From the NCBI RefSeq assembly GCF_041146395.1, contig NC_091006.1, forward strand, positions 9,306,001 to 9,370,000: DNA of 64,000 nt, given 5' to 3'. A program made the position numbers and the translations under genes. The notes below the pieces were generated by a model. The model had not been told where the DNA came from. It worked only from the letters and a program-made list of their open reading frames with translations, and did not search any database. Of this stretch, positions 53,220-64,000 are shown piece after piece. Position 1 is the first letter of the stretch, and each line of letters opens with the position of its first letter. The stretch is from Eulemur rufifrons. Lineage: Eukaryota; Chordata; Mammalia; Primates; Lemuridae.

Positions 53220-53310
53220 CAAGTAGGGACCGTGGCCGCTCGGACACCAGAAAAGGACCTAGAGCTCGAGGGTGATCCAAGCCCGGTGGCTTCTGGGAAA
53301 TGTAGTCCAC
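53220..53310 (-). other. ZNF404: ZNF404 exon 1 (noncoding, 5' end uncertain)
   Basis: On the minus strand a donor CCCTACTTG|GTGAGC ends the exon at 53,220. Upstream text (TCCTTTTCTGGTGTCCGAG) aligns by eye with ZNF283 exon 1 (TCCCTTTCCGGTGTCCTCA). The start site is probably within about 100 bases of the ZNF143-type site at about 53,290-53,309. Confidence 0.6.
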
Positions 53311-53319
53311 CGGAATAAT

Positions 53320-53449
53320 CATGGCCGCGGTGCCTGCGGTTCTGCAGCCCGTGCTCGGAGTGCGCGTGAGCAGGCGGGTGGCAATTCGCGCAGATGATTG
53401 ATCCTCCCTGTGGAAGACCGTGATTTCACGTCGACCGGCGTGGTTGGAG
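53320..53449 (+). other. Candidate divergent first exon opposite ZNF404
   Basis: On the plus strand, CpG-rich sequence ends at a consensus donor, GGTTGGAG|GTGAGTGG (53,449). It starts just beyond the ZNF404 promoter site. A short open frame from the ATG at 53,321 reads MAAVPAVLQPVLGVRVSRRV and ends at TGA after 26 codons. This could be a bidirectional-promoter noncoding transcript; unproven. Confidence 0.35.
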
Positions 53450-53493
53450 GTGAGTGGAATTTGCGTCCGCTAGAGAAGACATGCGGTCTCCTA

Positions 53494-54430
<937 letters not shown>

Positions 54431-54434
54431 AAAG

Positions 54435-55200
54435 AAGACCTAAATAAAAGGAAAGATATCTCTTGCTCATGGATGGAAAGACTTAAAATTGTTAAGATGG
54501 CAATACTCCTGAAATTGATTTCAGTGCAATCCCTATCAATATCCTAGCTGGCTTTTTTCCCCCCAGAAATTGACCAGCTGATCCTAAAATTCATATGGAA
54601 ATGCAAGGGACCCAAAATAGCCAAAGCAACTTTGGAAAAGAAGAACAAAGTTGGAGGACTCATACTTCCCAATTTCAAAAGTTACTACAAAACGACGGGG
54701 TAGATGTATAGATCAATGGAATAGAATTGAGAGTCCAGAAATAAGTCCTGACATTGTCAATTAACTTTCAACAAGGGTACTAAGACCATTTAGTGGGGGA
54801 AAGAATAGTTTTTTTAACGAATGATGGTGGAACAACCAGATACCTAGATGCAAAAAAGAATGAAGTTGGACCATTTCTTTATACTATACTCAAAAATTAA
54901 CTCAAAGAAGATCACCGACATAAACATAAGAGCTAACCCTATACAACTCTTAGAAGATAACATAGGGATAAATCTTCATGACTTTGGAATAGGTAACACC
55001 AAAAGCACAAACAAAAAAGGACTATATCAAAATTAAAACTGTTGTAGTGCAAATGATACCATTAAGAAAGTGAAAAGATAACCAACTAAATGGGAGAAAA
55101 TATTTGCCAATCATGTGATGAGGGACTGGTATCTAGAATATAAGAACTCTTACAACTCAACAATAAAAAAAAAAAACCCAAATAATCAGACTTCTGAAAA
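54435..55200 (+). repeat. Old L1 ORF2 3' part, plus strand
   Basis: CTTGCTCATGGATGGAAAGAC, GATTTCAGTGCAATCCCTATC, AAATTCATATGGAAATGCAAG and TTAACTTTCAACAAGGGTACT follow the L1 ORF2 C-terminal region in order. Confidence 0.8.
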
Positions 55201-56020
55201 GTATCACCCCCTTCCTCACAACAACAAAAGACTAAACAAATTGATGACTCCTCCTGGACCTGTCAGAGACTTGAGGTCACAAGGCAAACCCCCATCCCAA
55301 TATCTGGAGAGACAGGCAAACAGAGATCAGTTTACTTTGAGCAGAAGGAACACTTAATTGGTCACTACCAATTACCAAGTGTTACCAATTAATGAGTAAC
55401 ACTTAATTACCAGTGTTATTGGTAGGAACACTTAATTGTTAATTTAGACAAATTGCAGGAGGCTGAATGTGGACTAGCTTAAGAGTAAAAATCTCCTGGG
55501 GACCCAGTCTTAGGGGCACCCTCACACTTTCATGGAATTTACCTCCAGGAACACACTTCCAGGTTCTCATGGTGAATATACAAGAAAAATCCCCTCATGT
55601 TTGGGGAAGGGCAAAAGCAACTATTTTGAAATGCACTGAGTATGCCACATAACAAAGGAGTGCTCTCCAAGAGGAATGACTTTATTAGAGACTTATATAA
55701 CCTGGGGAAGGACAATATGTCAACTCCTGCCCTCTTAAGCCTTCCTGTCTCACCTAAGGGGAGAATAGAAAGGCTAAGAACTTCTGAAGGTCACAGCTTG
55801 GGGATTCAGGCCCCCTGAAAGATTTAATCTTATGATTATAGAATGTTTCTCCTCTCCCCACACTTTACCATAATATCAATAGGGTTCCTGTAACAACAGA
55901 TTAAAACTGAAAGGGTTGCAAGACACAGACATTATTTTCAAAGGAGTTCTTAGAGGGACTGAAGGGACAGTAGGGGGAAAAGGGGGACATTAAAGAAAAC
56001 TGACACTGAAACCTCTGACG
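55201..56020. other. Intergenic, unassigned, with a short repeat cluster
   Basis: AGGAACACTTAATTG occurs at 55,346-55,360 and 55,424-55,438; between them ACCAATTA and TAACACTT words recur in both orientations. No named family recognised. Confidence 0.5.
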
Positions 56021-57060
56021 TTACAGCTACAGCAAACATTAAACACAGCCCAACTCCTAGCCAGACTGACATAAAACCACACATTCAAAGCCTATTTACC
56101 TCAGGTCCTATTGCTTGATACATCATGTCTGGCTTTCAACAAAAAATTATAAGGCAAGTGAAAACAGCCCAAAGAGACAAAGAAAGTTTCAGAAGCAGTC
56201 TCAGGTATGACACAGACTTTGGAATTATCAGATAGGGAATTTAAAACAATTATGATTAATATGTTAAGGGATCTAACAGAAAAAGTAGATAGCATGCTAG
56301 AACAGATGAATAATGTAAGCAGATGGAAACTCAAAGATTAAAAAGGAAATGCTAGAAATCAAAAGCCCTATAACAGAAATGAAGAATCCCTTTGGAGCAC
56401 ATGGCTGAGGAAAGAACCAATACGCATGAAAATGTGTGAATATAAACTTCCAAAACTAAAATGTAAAGAAAAAAGAATGAAAAAAAAAATGGAACAGAAT
56501 ATTCAAGAACTTGGGGACAAATGTAAAAGGTATAATACATGCATAATGGGAGTACCAGGAAGAGAAGAAATTGGCAGAGAAAAATATTTGAACTAATAAT
56601 GGCTGAGGATTTTTAAAAAAATTAATGACAGACACCAAACCACAGATCTAAGAAGCTCAGGATAAATACCAAAAACTACACCTATGCATATTATATTTGA
56701 AATACAGAAAACTGAAGACAAAGAGAAAATCCTGAAAGAAGCTGGAGGATGGGAGTTTGGGGAACAACTTATTTAGAGAGAAGCAAGGCTAAAATTTATA
56801 TCAAACTTCTCAGAAAACATGTGAAGAAGAAGAGTGGAGTGAAATATTTGAAATGTTGAAAGAAAAAACCCCCACCAACCTAGAATCCCATATTCAGTAA
56901 AATTATCCCTCAAAAGTGAAGGAGAAATAAAGACTTTCTCAGACAAGCAAAAAAAAAAAAAAAAAAACACAACACTGAGGGAATTTGTTGCCAGTAAACT
57001 TGCCTTACAAAAAATGTTAAAGAAGTTCTTCATAGAGAAATAAAATTATATAGGTCAGAA
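56021..57060 (+). repeat. Old L1 5' region / ORF1 fragment, plus strand
   Basis: GGAATTATCAGATAGGGAATT, TGATTAATATGTTAAGGGATC, then AGAATCCCATATTCAGTAAAA and GAAATAAAGACTTTCTCAGAC are typical of old L1M 5' and ORF1 sequence. Confidence 0.65.
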
Positions 57061-57466
57061 ACTCAGATATGCATGAAAAAAAGAAAACCACCAGAAAAGG
57101 AATAAATAAAGATAAAAACTTATTTTTCTCATTCTTACGGCTCTATAGACAACTGTTTGTTCAGAGAAATAACAACAATGTATTGGGTGATTATAGCATA
57201 TGGACAAGTGACATGAATGACAGCAATGTCGTAACAGGACAAAAGAAAGGAATTGGGAATACTCTAAGGTATCTGCACTACCCATGAAGCAGTGTAATGT
57301 AGATTTAAATTAGTTGTAAATGTATATTGCAAACTCTAGGGCAACCACTAAAAAAATTTTTTTTAATAAGTATAATTGGTATGCTAAGGAAGGAGGAAAA
57401 TAGAATTATATAAAATGCTCAATTAAGATCAGAGAAAGCAGAAAAAGAAGAAATAGAACAACTACA
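57061..57466 (+). repeat. Probable continuation of old L1
   Basis: AATAACAACAATGTATTGGGTG and TGTATATTGCAAACTCTAGGGC fit old L1 inter-ORF/ORF2-proximal text; low certainty. Confidence 0.35.
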
Positions 57467-57789
57467 GGCCGGGCGCGGTGGCTCACACCTGTAATCAATC
57501 TTAGCACTCTGGGAGGCCGAGGTGGGTGGATCGTTTGAGCTCAGGAGTTCGAGACCAGCCTGAGCAAGAGCGAGACCCCATCTCTACTAAAAATAGAAAG
57601 AAATTATATGGACAGCTAAAAATATATACAGAAAAAATTAGCCGGACATGGTGGCGCATGCCTGTAGTCCCAGCTACTCGGGAGGCTGAGACAGGAGGAT
57701 CCCTTGAGCTCAGGAGTTTGAGGTTGCTGTGAGCTAGGCTGACGCCACGGCACTCACTCTAGCCTGGGCAACAGAGAGAGACTCTGTCT

Positions 57790-57810
<21 letters not shown>
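57467..57810 (+). repeat. Alu, full-length, lemur type, with target duplication
   Basis: GGCCGGGCGCGGTGGCTCACAC to an A-run, flanked by the 12-bp duplication AGAACAACTACA (57,455-57,466 and 57,817-57,828). Inserted in old L1. Confidence 0.95.
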
Positions 57811-57820
<10 letters not shown>

Positions 57821-57828
57821 CAACTACA

Positions 57829-59130
57829 GTGAGTAGAAGAGTTATAAACATAATAGATATTAACCCAGCTATATCAATCACTTAAAATATGAATGGTCTA
57901 ATATACCCATTAAAAGAGAGATTGTCAGAATGGATTTTTTAAAAAGACCCAACTACATGTTGTCTATAAGAAACCCTGAACATAAAGACATAGATACATG
58001 AAAGGGATAAAGATACAGTAGGTATAACACTATAATAGATTTTATTAGTGTTATATGCTAACACTAATAAAAAGAAAACTGAAGTAGCTATATAAATTTC
58101 AGAGAAAGCAAACTTTAGAAAAAGGACAATTATCAGGGATAAAGAGCATTGAATAAAAGAGGTCAATTCTCCAAGAATACATTACAATTTAATATATAAT
58201 TAAATTATATTAATTAAAAAGGACAGCCCAATTTAAAACTAATCAAAAGCTTTGAAAGGACATTTCTCCAAAGAAAATACAAATGGACATGAAATAATGC
58301 TCAACATCTTTAGTCATTAGGGAAATACAAATCTAAACCACAATGAGATTTCACTTCATGCTCAAGAGATAATAAAAAGACAGATAGTAATAAGCGTGAG
58401 TGAAGATGTGGGGAAATTGAAAACCTCATACATTGCTGGTGGGAATGTAAAACCTTGCAGACATCGTGATGGCACATGCCTGTAGTCCCAGCTACTCGGG
58501 AGGCTGAGGCAGGAGGATCACTTGAGCCCAGGAGTTTGAGGTTGCTGTGAGCTATGCTCACGCCACGGCATTCTAGCCCAGGCAACAGAGTGAGACTCTG
58601 TCTCAAAAAAAAAAAAAAAAATAGAATTACTATATGACCCATAAGTTTTGCTTCCAGGTATATACCCAAAAGAAATGAAAACGTATGCCACACAAAAATT
58701 TACATATGAATGTTCAGAACAGCATTATTCATAATATTCAAAAGGTAGAAACAACCCAAATATACATCAGCTGATGTGGAATATTACAATGGAACATTAT
58801 TCAACACTAAAAAAGAAGCAAAATATTGATACATGCTACAACAAAGGTGAACCCTGAAAACATTAAGCTAAGTGAAAGAGGCCAGTCACAAAAGACTGCA
58901 CATTGTATGGTTCCATTTATATGAAACATCTAGGATATGCAAATCTACAGGGGCAGTAAATAGATTAGTGGTTTACATTTACTACTGTGGTTGGGTGGTT
59001 GGGAGTGATGAGGAGAGAGATAATGAGTATGGGGTTTCTTTTAGAGGAAACGAGAATGTTCCAGAATTACATTGTGATGATGGTTGCACAGCCCTGTGAC
59101 TATACTAAAAATATTGTATACCTTAAATGA
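57829..59130 (+). repeat. Old L1, plus strand, interrupted by a half-Alu
   Basis: CCAACTACATGTTGTCTATAAG, TCTCCAAAGAAAATACAAATGG, TACAAATCTAAACCACAATG, then (after the Alu) ATATACCCAAAAGAAATGAAA and AACCCTGAAAACATTAAGCTA follow L1 ORF2/3' order. Confidence 0.75.
58464..58622 (+). repeat. Alu right arm only
   Basis: GTGATGGCACATGCCTGTAG to GTGAGACTCTGTCTC plus an A-run, with the GTTTGAGGTTGCTGTGAGC right-arm text; the left arm is absent. Confidence 0.9.
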
Positions 59131-59390
59131 GTTTAACTCCTAGTCACATAGACTTCCACTAATAGTGACTTAAATAAAATACATCATTCATTTCTATTTC
59201 GCATAAAAGAAGCCTAGATACAGGTAATCCAGGCATGGTGTGGTGGTTCCAGTTACCCAGGCTCATTCCAATGGGTCCTGCACCATTGATTTAAAAGACT
59301 AAACTTTCCCCACTGCATTTCAGTGTCATTTTTAGCATAAGTTAGGTGAATAAATATGTGTAGATCTGTGGATTCTATTTCATTTATTTA
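59131..59390. other. Boundary between opposed L1 fragments
   Basis: Short unassigned DNA separating plus-strand L1 on the left from minus-strand L1 on the right. Confidence 0.4.
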
Positions 59391-61345
59391 TTTTGTTGTC
59401 TAATTTTTCAAATTTTTCCTTATGATTAGTGGTTTGTATATCAGTTGTTTCCTTTATGGTTAGTGGTTTGCATAGTGGATGCCCATTTACGAAACCTTTC
59501 CCCATCCCTAAAATCATCAAGATTTGCTCCTCTGCTGTTCTCTAGGAGATTTATTTGTATTTCTGTCTACCTTTTACATCTAACATCCATAAGCTATTGA
59601 TTTGTGTGTGCAGTACACTGTGAGGTAGCTGTTTCATTTTTTCCCTGTGGTTAACAAATTAACTCAGCATCATTTATGAAAAAGTTTGCCCTTTCTCCAC
59701 TGCTGTACCCGTCTCCTTTCCTGGAAATTTGCCAACAACAAAAAATTCAAAAGATCTATTAACAAATTATTAGAATTAATAAGTGTTAGATAAAAGGCCA
59801 GTACAATGTTGAAGAGAAGGGCTGAGAGTTTGCTTCTCTGATTCATTCTAATCTGAGAGAAAGCTTTCAACATTTCACCAATGAGAATATCTACTATGCT
59901 TTTTAAAAGATCTATGATTTTGATGTCTTTTTAATTATGAATATATATCATTTTATGAAACAAATTATCTGTATCTCTGTAGATGCTATATATTGTTAAT
60001 GGAATATATTAAATTGATTGCATTCTTAGAATAAACACAACTTGATAATAATGTATTATCCTTTTTCTATGCTGTTAGATTTGTTTTGTTAAAATTTTAT
60101 TTCAGAATTATGCATATATATTAATGAGGAGAAGGGCATGGCATTTTCCTTTGTCCTGAAGTTTTTGTCAGATTTGGTATTAAGGTTATGTTAGCTTCAT
60201 CAAATAAATTGGAGAATGTTTCCTATTTTTCTTCTGGTAGAATTCCTAAATATATGCTAGAATTCCTGGTAATGTTATATGGACTCAGAGATTTCTTTTT
60301 ATGAGGGTTTTTATTTACAAATTCAATTTTTAAATAGTTCTAGGTCTACTCTTCTTGTGTCAAATCTCTAGAAATTTACCCATTTCACATAAATCTTCAA
60401 TTTCATTGGTATAAGTTGCTCATAATATATGTTTAATATCTGGAATATTTGTAGTGATGACCAATTTTTCATTTTCTAATTTGTAATTTGAGATTACTCT
60501 GCATTCTTGGTTAGCCTCATCTGGGCTTTAATAATTTTATTTTCTTTTCAAAGAACATTTCAATCTTCTCTTCATGATTTTTTTTCTATTTCATTTACTT
60601 GCTCTTTTAAAAATATTTTTCTTTAATTTGCTTTTTCTAACCTCTTAAATTAGGTTATTCACTTATAATTTTTTAGCCCTTGAAAGTTGACTTTCACTGC
60701 ATCCTATCAGTTTTGATATGTACTATATTTATTATCATTTGGCTTAAAATGTATTTTAGTTTCCATTGGGATCTTTTCTTGCCTTATGATTTTTAAAAGA
60801 GAATTCCCTAATATCTAAACATGATGGACATATCTAGTTGCCATTTTGTTATTAATTTTGAGCTTAATTACATTATAACCAGAAAATCTCCTGTTTATTA
60901 TTTTAGTTCTTTGAAATGTGTTGTTACTGCTTTTTTGGCCCAGTATATGCTGAGTTTTAGTAAGCATTCCATGTGTTCTTGAAAAGATATATATTTAACA
61001 GTTGCTGGGTGTAGCATTCTGTATATAATACTTATCCTAGTTTCTAATAGGTCAAGTCTTCCAAATACTGATATTTTTGCTCTGCTTTGTTCTGTTAGAG
61101 AGATGTGTTGAAAATTCCCCGCTTTGCTGTGTCTGTTTTTCTTTATAATTCTGACTTTGCTTGAAATATTTGAGGATTTTTTTAGGTGCATACAAATTAC
61201 ATTTGTGTTACATTCTGCAAGAAATAAACTTTTAAAATCATTTTGAAGTGTACCTCCATATCTAAAGTATTACTTTTTTAAGTCTAAAGCTGACTTTGTA
61301 CAATATTCTTAATGTTTTTCAAAAATTATAGAAGTACATTGTGGC
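59391..61345 (-). repeat. Old L1, minus strand (ORF2 endonuclease and RT regions)
   Basis: On the plus strand the reverse complement of ORF2 is visible: GTCAGATTTGGTATTAAGGTTATG, TTCATCAAATAAATTGGAGAA, TTGTTACTGCTTTTTTGGCCC, AGTATATGCTGAGTTTTAG and TCTAATAGGTCAAGTCTTCC, all common in old L1 antisense sequence. No intact frame. Confidence 0.75.
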
Positions 61346-62285
61346 CTGAGATAATATTACTTTGTCTATTGAGATTTTAATTTTCTTCAGCCAGATTTCT
61401 GAGGCAATTAGCAATACAGGATCACCTTAATACAATTTCAGGGATTATTTGGAGCTGGATTTCAATCTATGCCAGGGAGTCTACTTCTCCTTTCACCCTT
61501 AATCTTTAGTTGTATACCTTTTGACCTGTTTTTGTTTTGAGAGGAAGGGGAATATTTGTTAAGTAGGGAATCATATGATTCCTTAGATTGATTCCTCTCA
61601 TTTAAGACACTGAGTTAAAAAACACGTGTTATTTCTCTTTTTTAATGTAGAGGGAGTATCCTGAATTTGAAGTGGCCTCAACTGAACATTGTTTAAATAT
61701 TTACAGCTCCTCCTTTGTAGTTAACTTTCTTTTTTTTTTTCTTTCACACTTTCGTAATAAAGTTGGAAAAGTATTTGGTTTCTACCTTGGAGAAAAGTGG
61801 ATAGCATAGCTTTCTGGTTTTTTTTTTTTTTTTTTTGCTAGTTTCATGAGTTGAGCCCTCACTTCACCACCCCCCGTTACTGAATAATCACACACATCCT
61901 AGTTTCAACTGATTTGTCGATTCATAAGACACCTTTACGGATTCCTGATTATAACAGTAGGAAGTAGGTGATGTGACTCCTTAATCTGAACTCAGAAGAA
62001 ATTTTTAAATGATTTTATATAGGGTAGGGCTTATACCACACTATATTTCCTCCAATTCTCTGAGAATGCAAGAAAAGTAAAGCGAAAGAAAAGTAAAGCG
62101 AAAAAAAGCGGACAATTTTGCTGCTTTGGTTTCATGTCCAGCTCGATGGCTGCAAATCCTTTTTTGCATGTTCTTAGTCACAGGTGAATCCAGGCCGATA
62201 TAATAAAGACTTGTTCAGTGCTGCTCGGCCCGTCCCTTTTATTATCTCTATTTTAGGTTACGCGTACCATTCTTTTATAATTATT
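61346..62285. other. Intergenic, unassigned, left of the third promoter
   Basis: T-rich DNA with no features except a small direct repeat, AAAGTAAAGCGAAA, at about 62,074-62,104. Confidence 0.5.
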
Positions 62286-62290
62286 TTCCT

Positions 62291-62506
62291 TTATATATAT
62301 ATATGTTATATATATATATGTTATATATATATGTTATATATATGTTATATATATATATGTTATATATATATGTTATATATATATGTTATATATATATGTT
62401 ATATATATATGTTATATATATATGTTATATATATGTTATATATATATATGTTATATATATATATGTTATATATATATGTTATATATATATATATATATAT
62501 ATATCC
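62291..62506. repeat. (TATATATATGT)n AT-rich minisatellite
   Basis: About 15 units of GT followed by 10-14 bases of alternating TA, with variable length. It makes long open frames of MLYIY-type text in several registers that are not genes. It ends about 130 bases left of the CpG-rich promoter. Confidence 0.97.
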
Positions 62507-62642
62507 AACTTCGGCCACGTGTGAAAGGGAACAACGGCAAAAAGTAAAGAGGCAGGCTGAGCTCTATAAGCACTTTACTTAGACTCCACCTGCTAATTCA
62601 AAAGGAAAATTGCAGTCTGGCGGGAAGCTCAGCCTTACAGAG

Positions 62643-62994
62643 GATTCTGGGACGTGAAGTCCAGACGCTTTCTGTGGTTTGGGGCACTTCCGCTCCAGGA
62701 AAGCGTGGCTTTGTTACTTGCTCCGCTGGGGCAATAGGGAAGTATAATCCAGTGCTCTGAGTGTTTGCTGGCATTTCGGCTACCTGAAGGCTGGAAGGTG
62801 AAGCCCGCTCTACTCGGGGATTCTGGGAAATACGAGTCTGGCCCTGAGAGCTGGAGCCGGCAGTTCCGCCCTGGAGGGGCGGGGCAGTGGCCTCTGTGCT
62901 CCTCGGGGATCCTGGGAAGTGTAGTTCCCGAGCTCCCCGTAGTCCGAGGCACTTCCGCTGCGGGAGGTTGTGAGCACGGCCTCTGTTCCTCTGA
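62643..62994. repeat. Four-unit 88-bp tandem repeat in the third promoter
   Basis: Unit starts at 62,643 (GATTCTGGGACGTGAAGTCC), 62,731 (GCAATAGGGAAGTATAATCC), 62,819 (GATTCTGGGAAATACGAGTC) and 62,907 (GATCCTGGGAAGTGTAGTTC), exactly 88 bases apart. About 41 bases into each lies GCACTTCCGCT, GCATTTCGGCT, GCAGTTCCGCC and GCACTTCCGCT respectively. Each unit closes with GGCTTT/GCCCGC/GGCCTCT-type text followed by GCTGGGG or CTCGGGG. Units are diverged, so the duplication is old. Confidence 0.85.
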
Positions 62995-62999
62995 GACAG
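62907..62999 (+). other. Candidate first exon of the third gene
   Basis: The fourth 88-bp unit ends at the donor GACAG|GTGAGTG (62,999). The 5' end is uncertain. No start codon that obviously matters is present in this stretch. Confidence 0.4.
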
Positions 63000-64000
63000 G
63001 TGAGTGAGCCTCGTGACCCCGCGACCACTTTTAACTTTTATGGCCTGGTCGTAGGGTCCGCGGGGCCCACGGGATCGCCGGGAAGAGAATCCGCGGCCGG
63101 CGGCAGAAGGCGGGGTTGAGGGGCCGGGGCGGCTGCTTACCTCTCCCTCTCTGGAGCCTGTGCGCTTGGGGCGGTTCGCGCGTCCCCAGGTTGGAAATGG
63201 ACCTGGATGGGGCAGTGTCTGAGGGTGTCCCCGGCTCTCCATTGCCCAACGCGCCTTCCCCCACCTTCCACACGCTCTGTCAGTTCCTAGCGATACAACG
63301 TTGGGTGAGCACTTCATCTTTCTGTTCCCTAATGTCCTCTTCTCTAAAAGGGAATATTAACGAGTTCCTACCTTATACAGTGTTTTGAGAATTAGTGATA
63401 CACTACACGTAAAGTATTTATAAAACAGTGCAGGCATGTGGCAACGTGTTGGCTGTTAATATTGTGACTATCCTAATGACCTGAAAAGTATTCCCTTCAC
63501 AGGAAGCTCCTCGAAGTATGACTGGCTCTTCTTTCTGCTCTCTGCGGTAAAGGAGGCTGTTCCTGGACTACTTCTGACCTGTTTTCCAAGAAAGAATGCG
63601 TCACTCACAGATGGAGTCTAGGGCTATCCTCTGTGGATTTTCCAGAACCACAGACAAGATCTCCCAGCCTCCTTTCTTTCCTCTGCCCTGACTCCTGAAA
63701 GAATGCTGCAGAGAGGAGGAGAGAGTGAAGTCTAGGCTCCTGGCACCAGAGCCCCTGTTACAGGACTTAGCAGTCACCTTTCTTTTCTGTTACAAGTGGG
63801 AGAAGGTATTTCATTCATTAGCAAATGTTTCTGCTACCGAAGTGTTCGATTATTGTTGAATAATTGGGAAAATATGTAACATGAGTAATAATCGTAATAG
63901 TTAAACATGGAGTGCTAAGTGTCTTTGTAAGGACTTTATAAAAATAAACACCTTTAACCTTCACAAATGCCCTGTGATGTGGGTACTATACACCTATTTT
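63000..64000. other. Probable first intron of the third gene
   Basis: GC-rich to about 63,290, then unremarkable AT-richer DNA with no exon to the end of the window. Confidence 0.4.

Larger units (their letters stand above)
62600..63290 (+). promoter_or_regulatory. Third CpG-rich promoter (probably of a KRAB-ZNF gene to the right)
   Basis: A GC- and CpG-rich island with four tandem modules (62,643-62,999) carrying ZNF143/THAP11-like and ETS-like sites, followed by a good donor, GAGACAG|GTGAGTGAG, at 62,999. This combination is like the ZNF283 and ZNF404 promoters. The ZNF143-like sites face left here, so direction is not certain, but the best donor points right and no finger exon lies to the left without an owner. 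No KRAB or finger exon appears before the window ends. Confidence 0.65.

Noticed and set aside
62184..62582. Open frames of repeated M-L-Y-I-Y text
   Set aside because: Pure by-product of the AT minisatellite.
62598..63317. A 239-codon open stretch on the minus strand through the third CpG island
   Set aside because: GC-rich islands lack stop codons by composition. The text is proline/arginine/serine-rich with no domain and runs through the 88-bp promoter repeat.

Overview
The window reads as primate nuclear DNA, most likely from a lemur-type strepsirrhine. At least six Alu copies carry the lemur-style layout: 'TAATCCTAGCACTCTGGGAGG', an A-rich middle linker (AGAAAGAAATTATATGGAC) and a right arm with 'GCTGACGCCACGGCACTCACTCTAG'. 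Old L1 fragments, hAT-type DNA transposons and an old class I retrovirus fill most of the rest. The genes are spliced KRAB zinc-finger genes. From memory of human chromosome 19q13.31, the order and orientation (ZNF283 forward, ZNF404 reverse) match this window. The species cannot be fixed from the sequence alone.

Layout. 1-4,700: broken gammaretrovirus-like internal region, read on the minus strand (protease, reverse transcriptase, RNase H, integrase). 4,770-13,200: gene-free, with Alu and L1 pieces, a hAT element, an ERVL-like LTR and a U6 snRNA pseudogene that itself received a second retroposed insert. 13,260-31,620: ZNF283 on the plus strand, with a CpG-rich promoter and exon 1 (about 13.6-13.8 kb), a start exon (17,966-18,053), a KRAB-A exon (20,231-20,357), a zinc-finger exon (28,427-30,132) and a 3' region full of decayed fingers. 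32-40 kb: AT-rich intergenic DNA between two convergent genes. 40,397-53,330: ZNF404 on the minus strand, with a finger exon (40,397-41,919), KRAB-A exon (48,280-48,406), start exon (52,457-52,465) and promoter (about 53.2-53.5 kb). 53.5-62.3 kb: repeats, mostly old L1. 62.6-63.3 kb: a third CpG-rich promoter made of four 88-bp tandem units, with a good splice donor pointing right; the gene body lies outside the window.

Both proteins have a KRAB-A box but no KRAB-B box, followed by 15 intact C2H2 fingers. By family knowledge they are nuclear DNA-binding repressors that recruit TRIM28 (KAP1). All three promoters carry sites resembling the ZNF143/THAP11 motif. The most unusual structures are the 88-bp promoter array, the continuous open frame from ZNF283 exon 1 into its KRAB box, the fossil fingers beyond the ZNF283 stop codon and the nested U6/mRNA retroinsertion.
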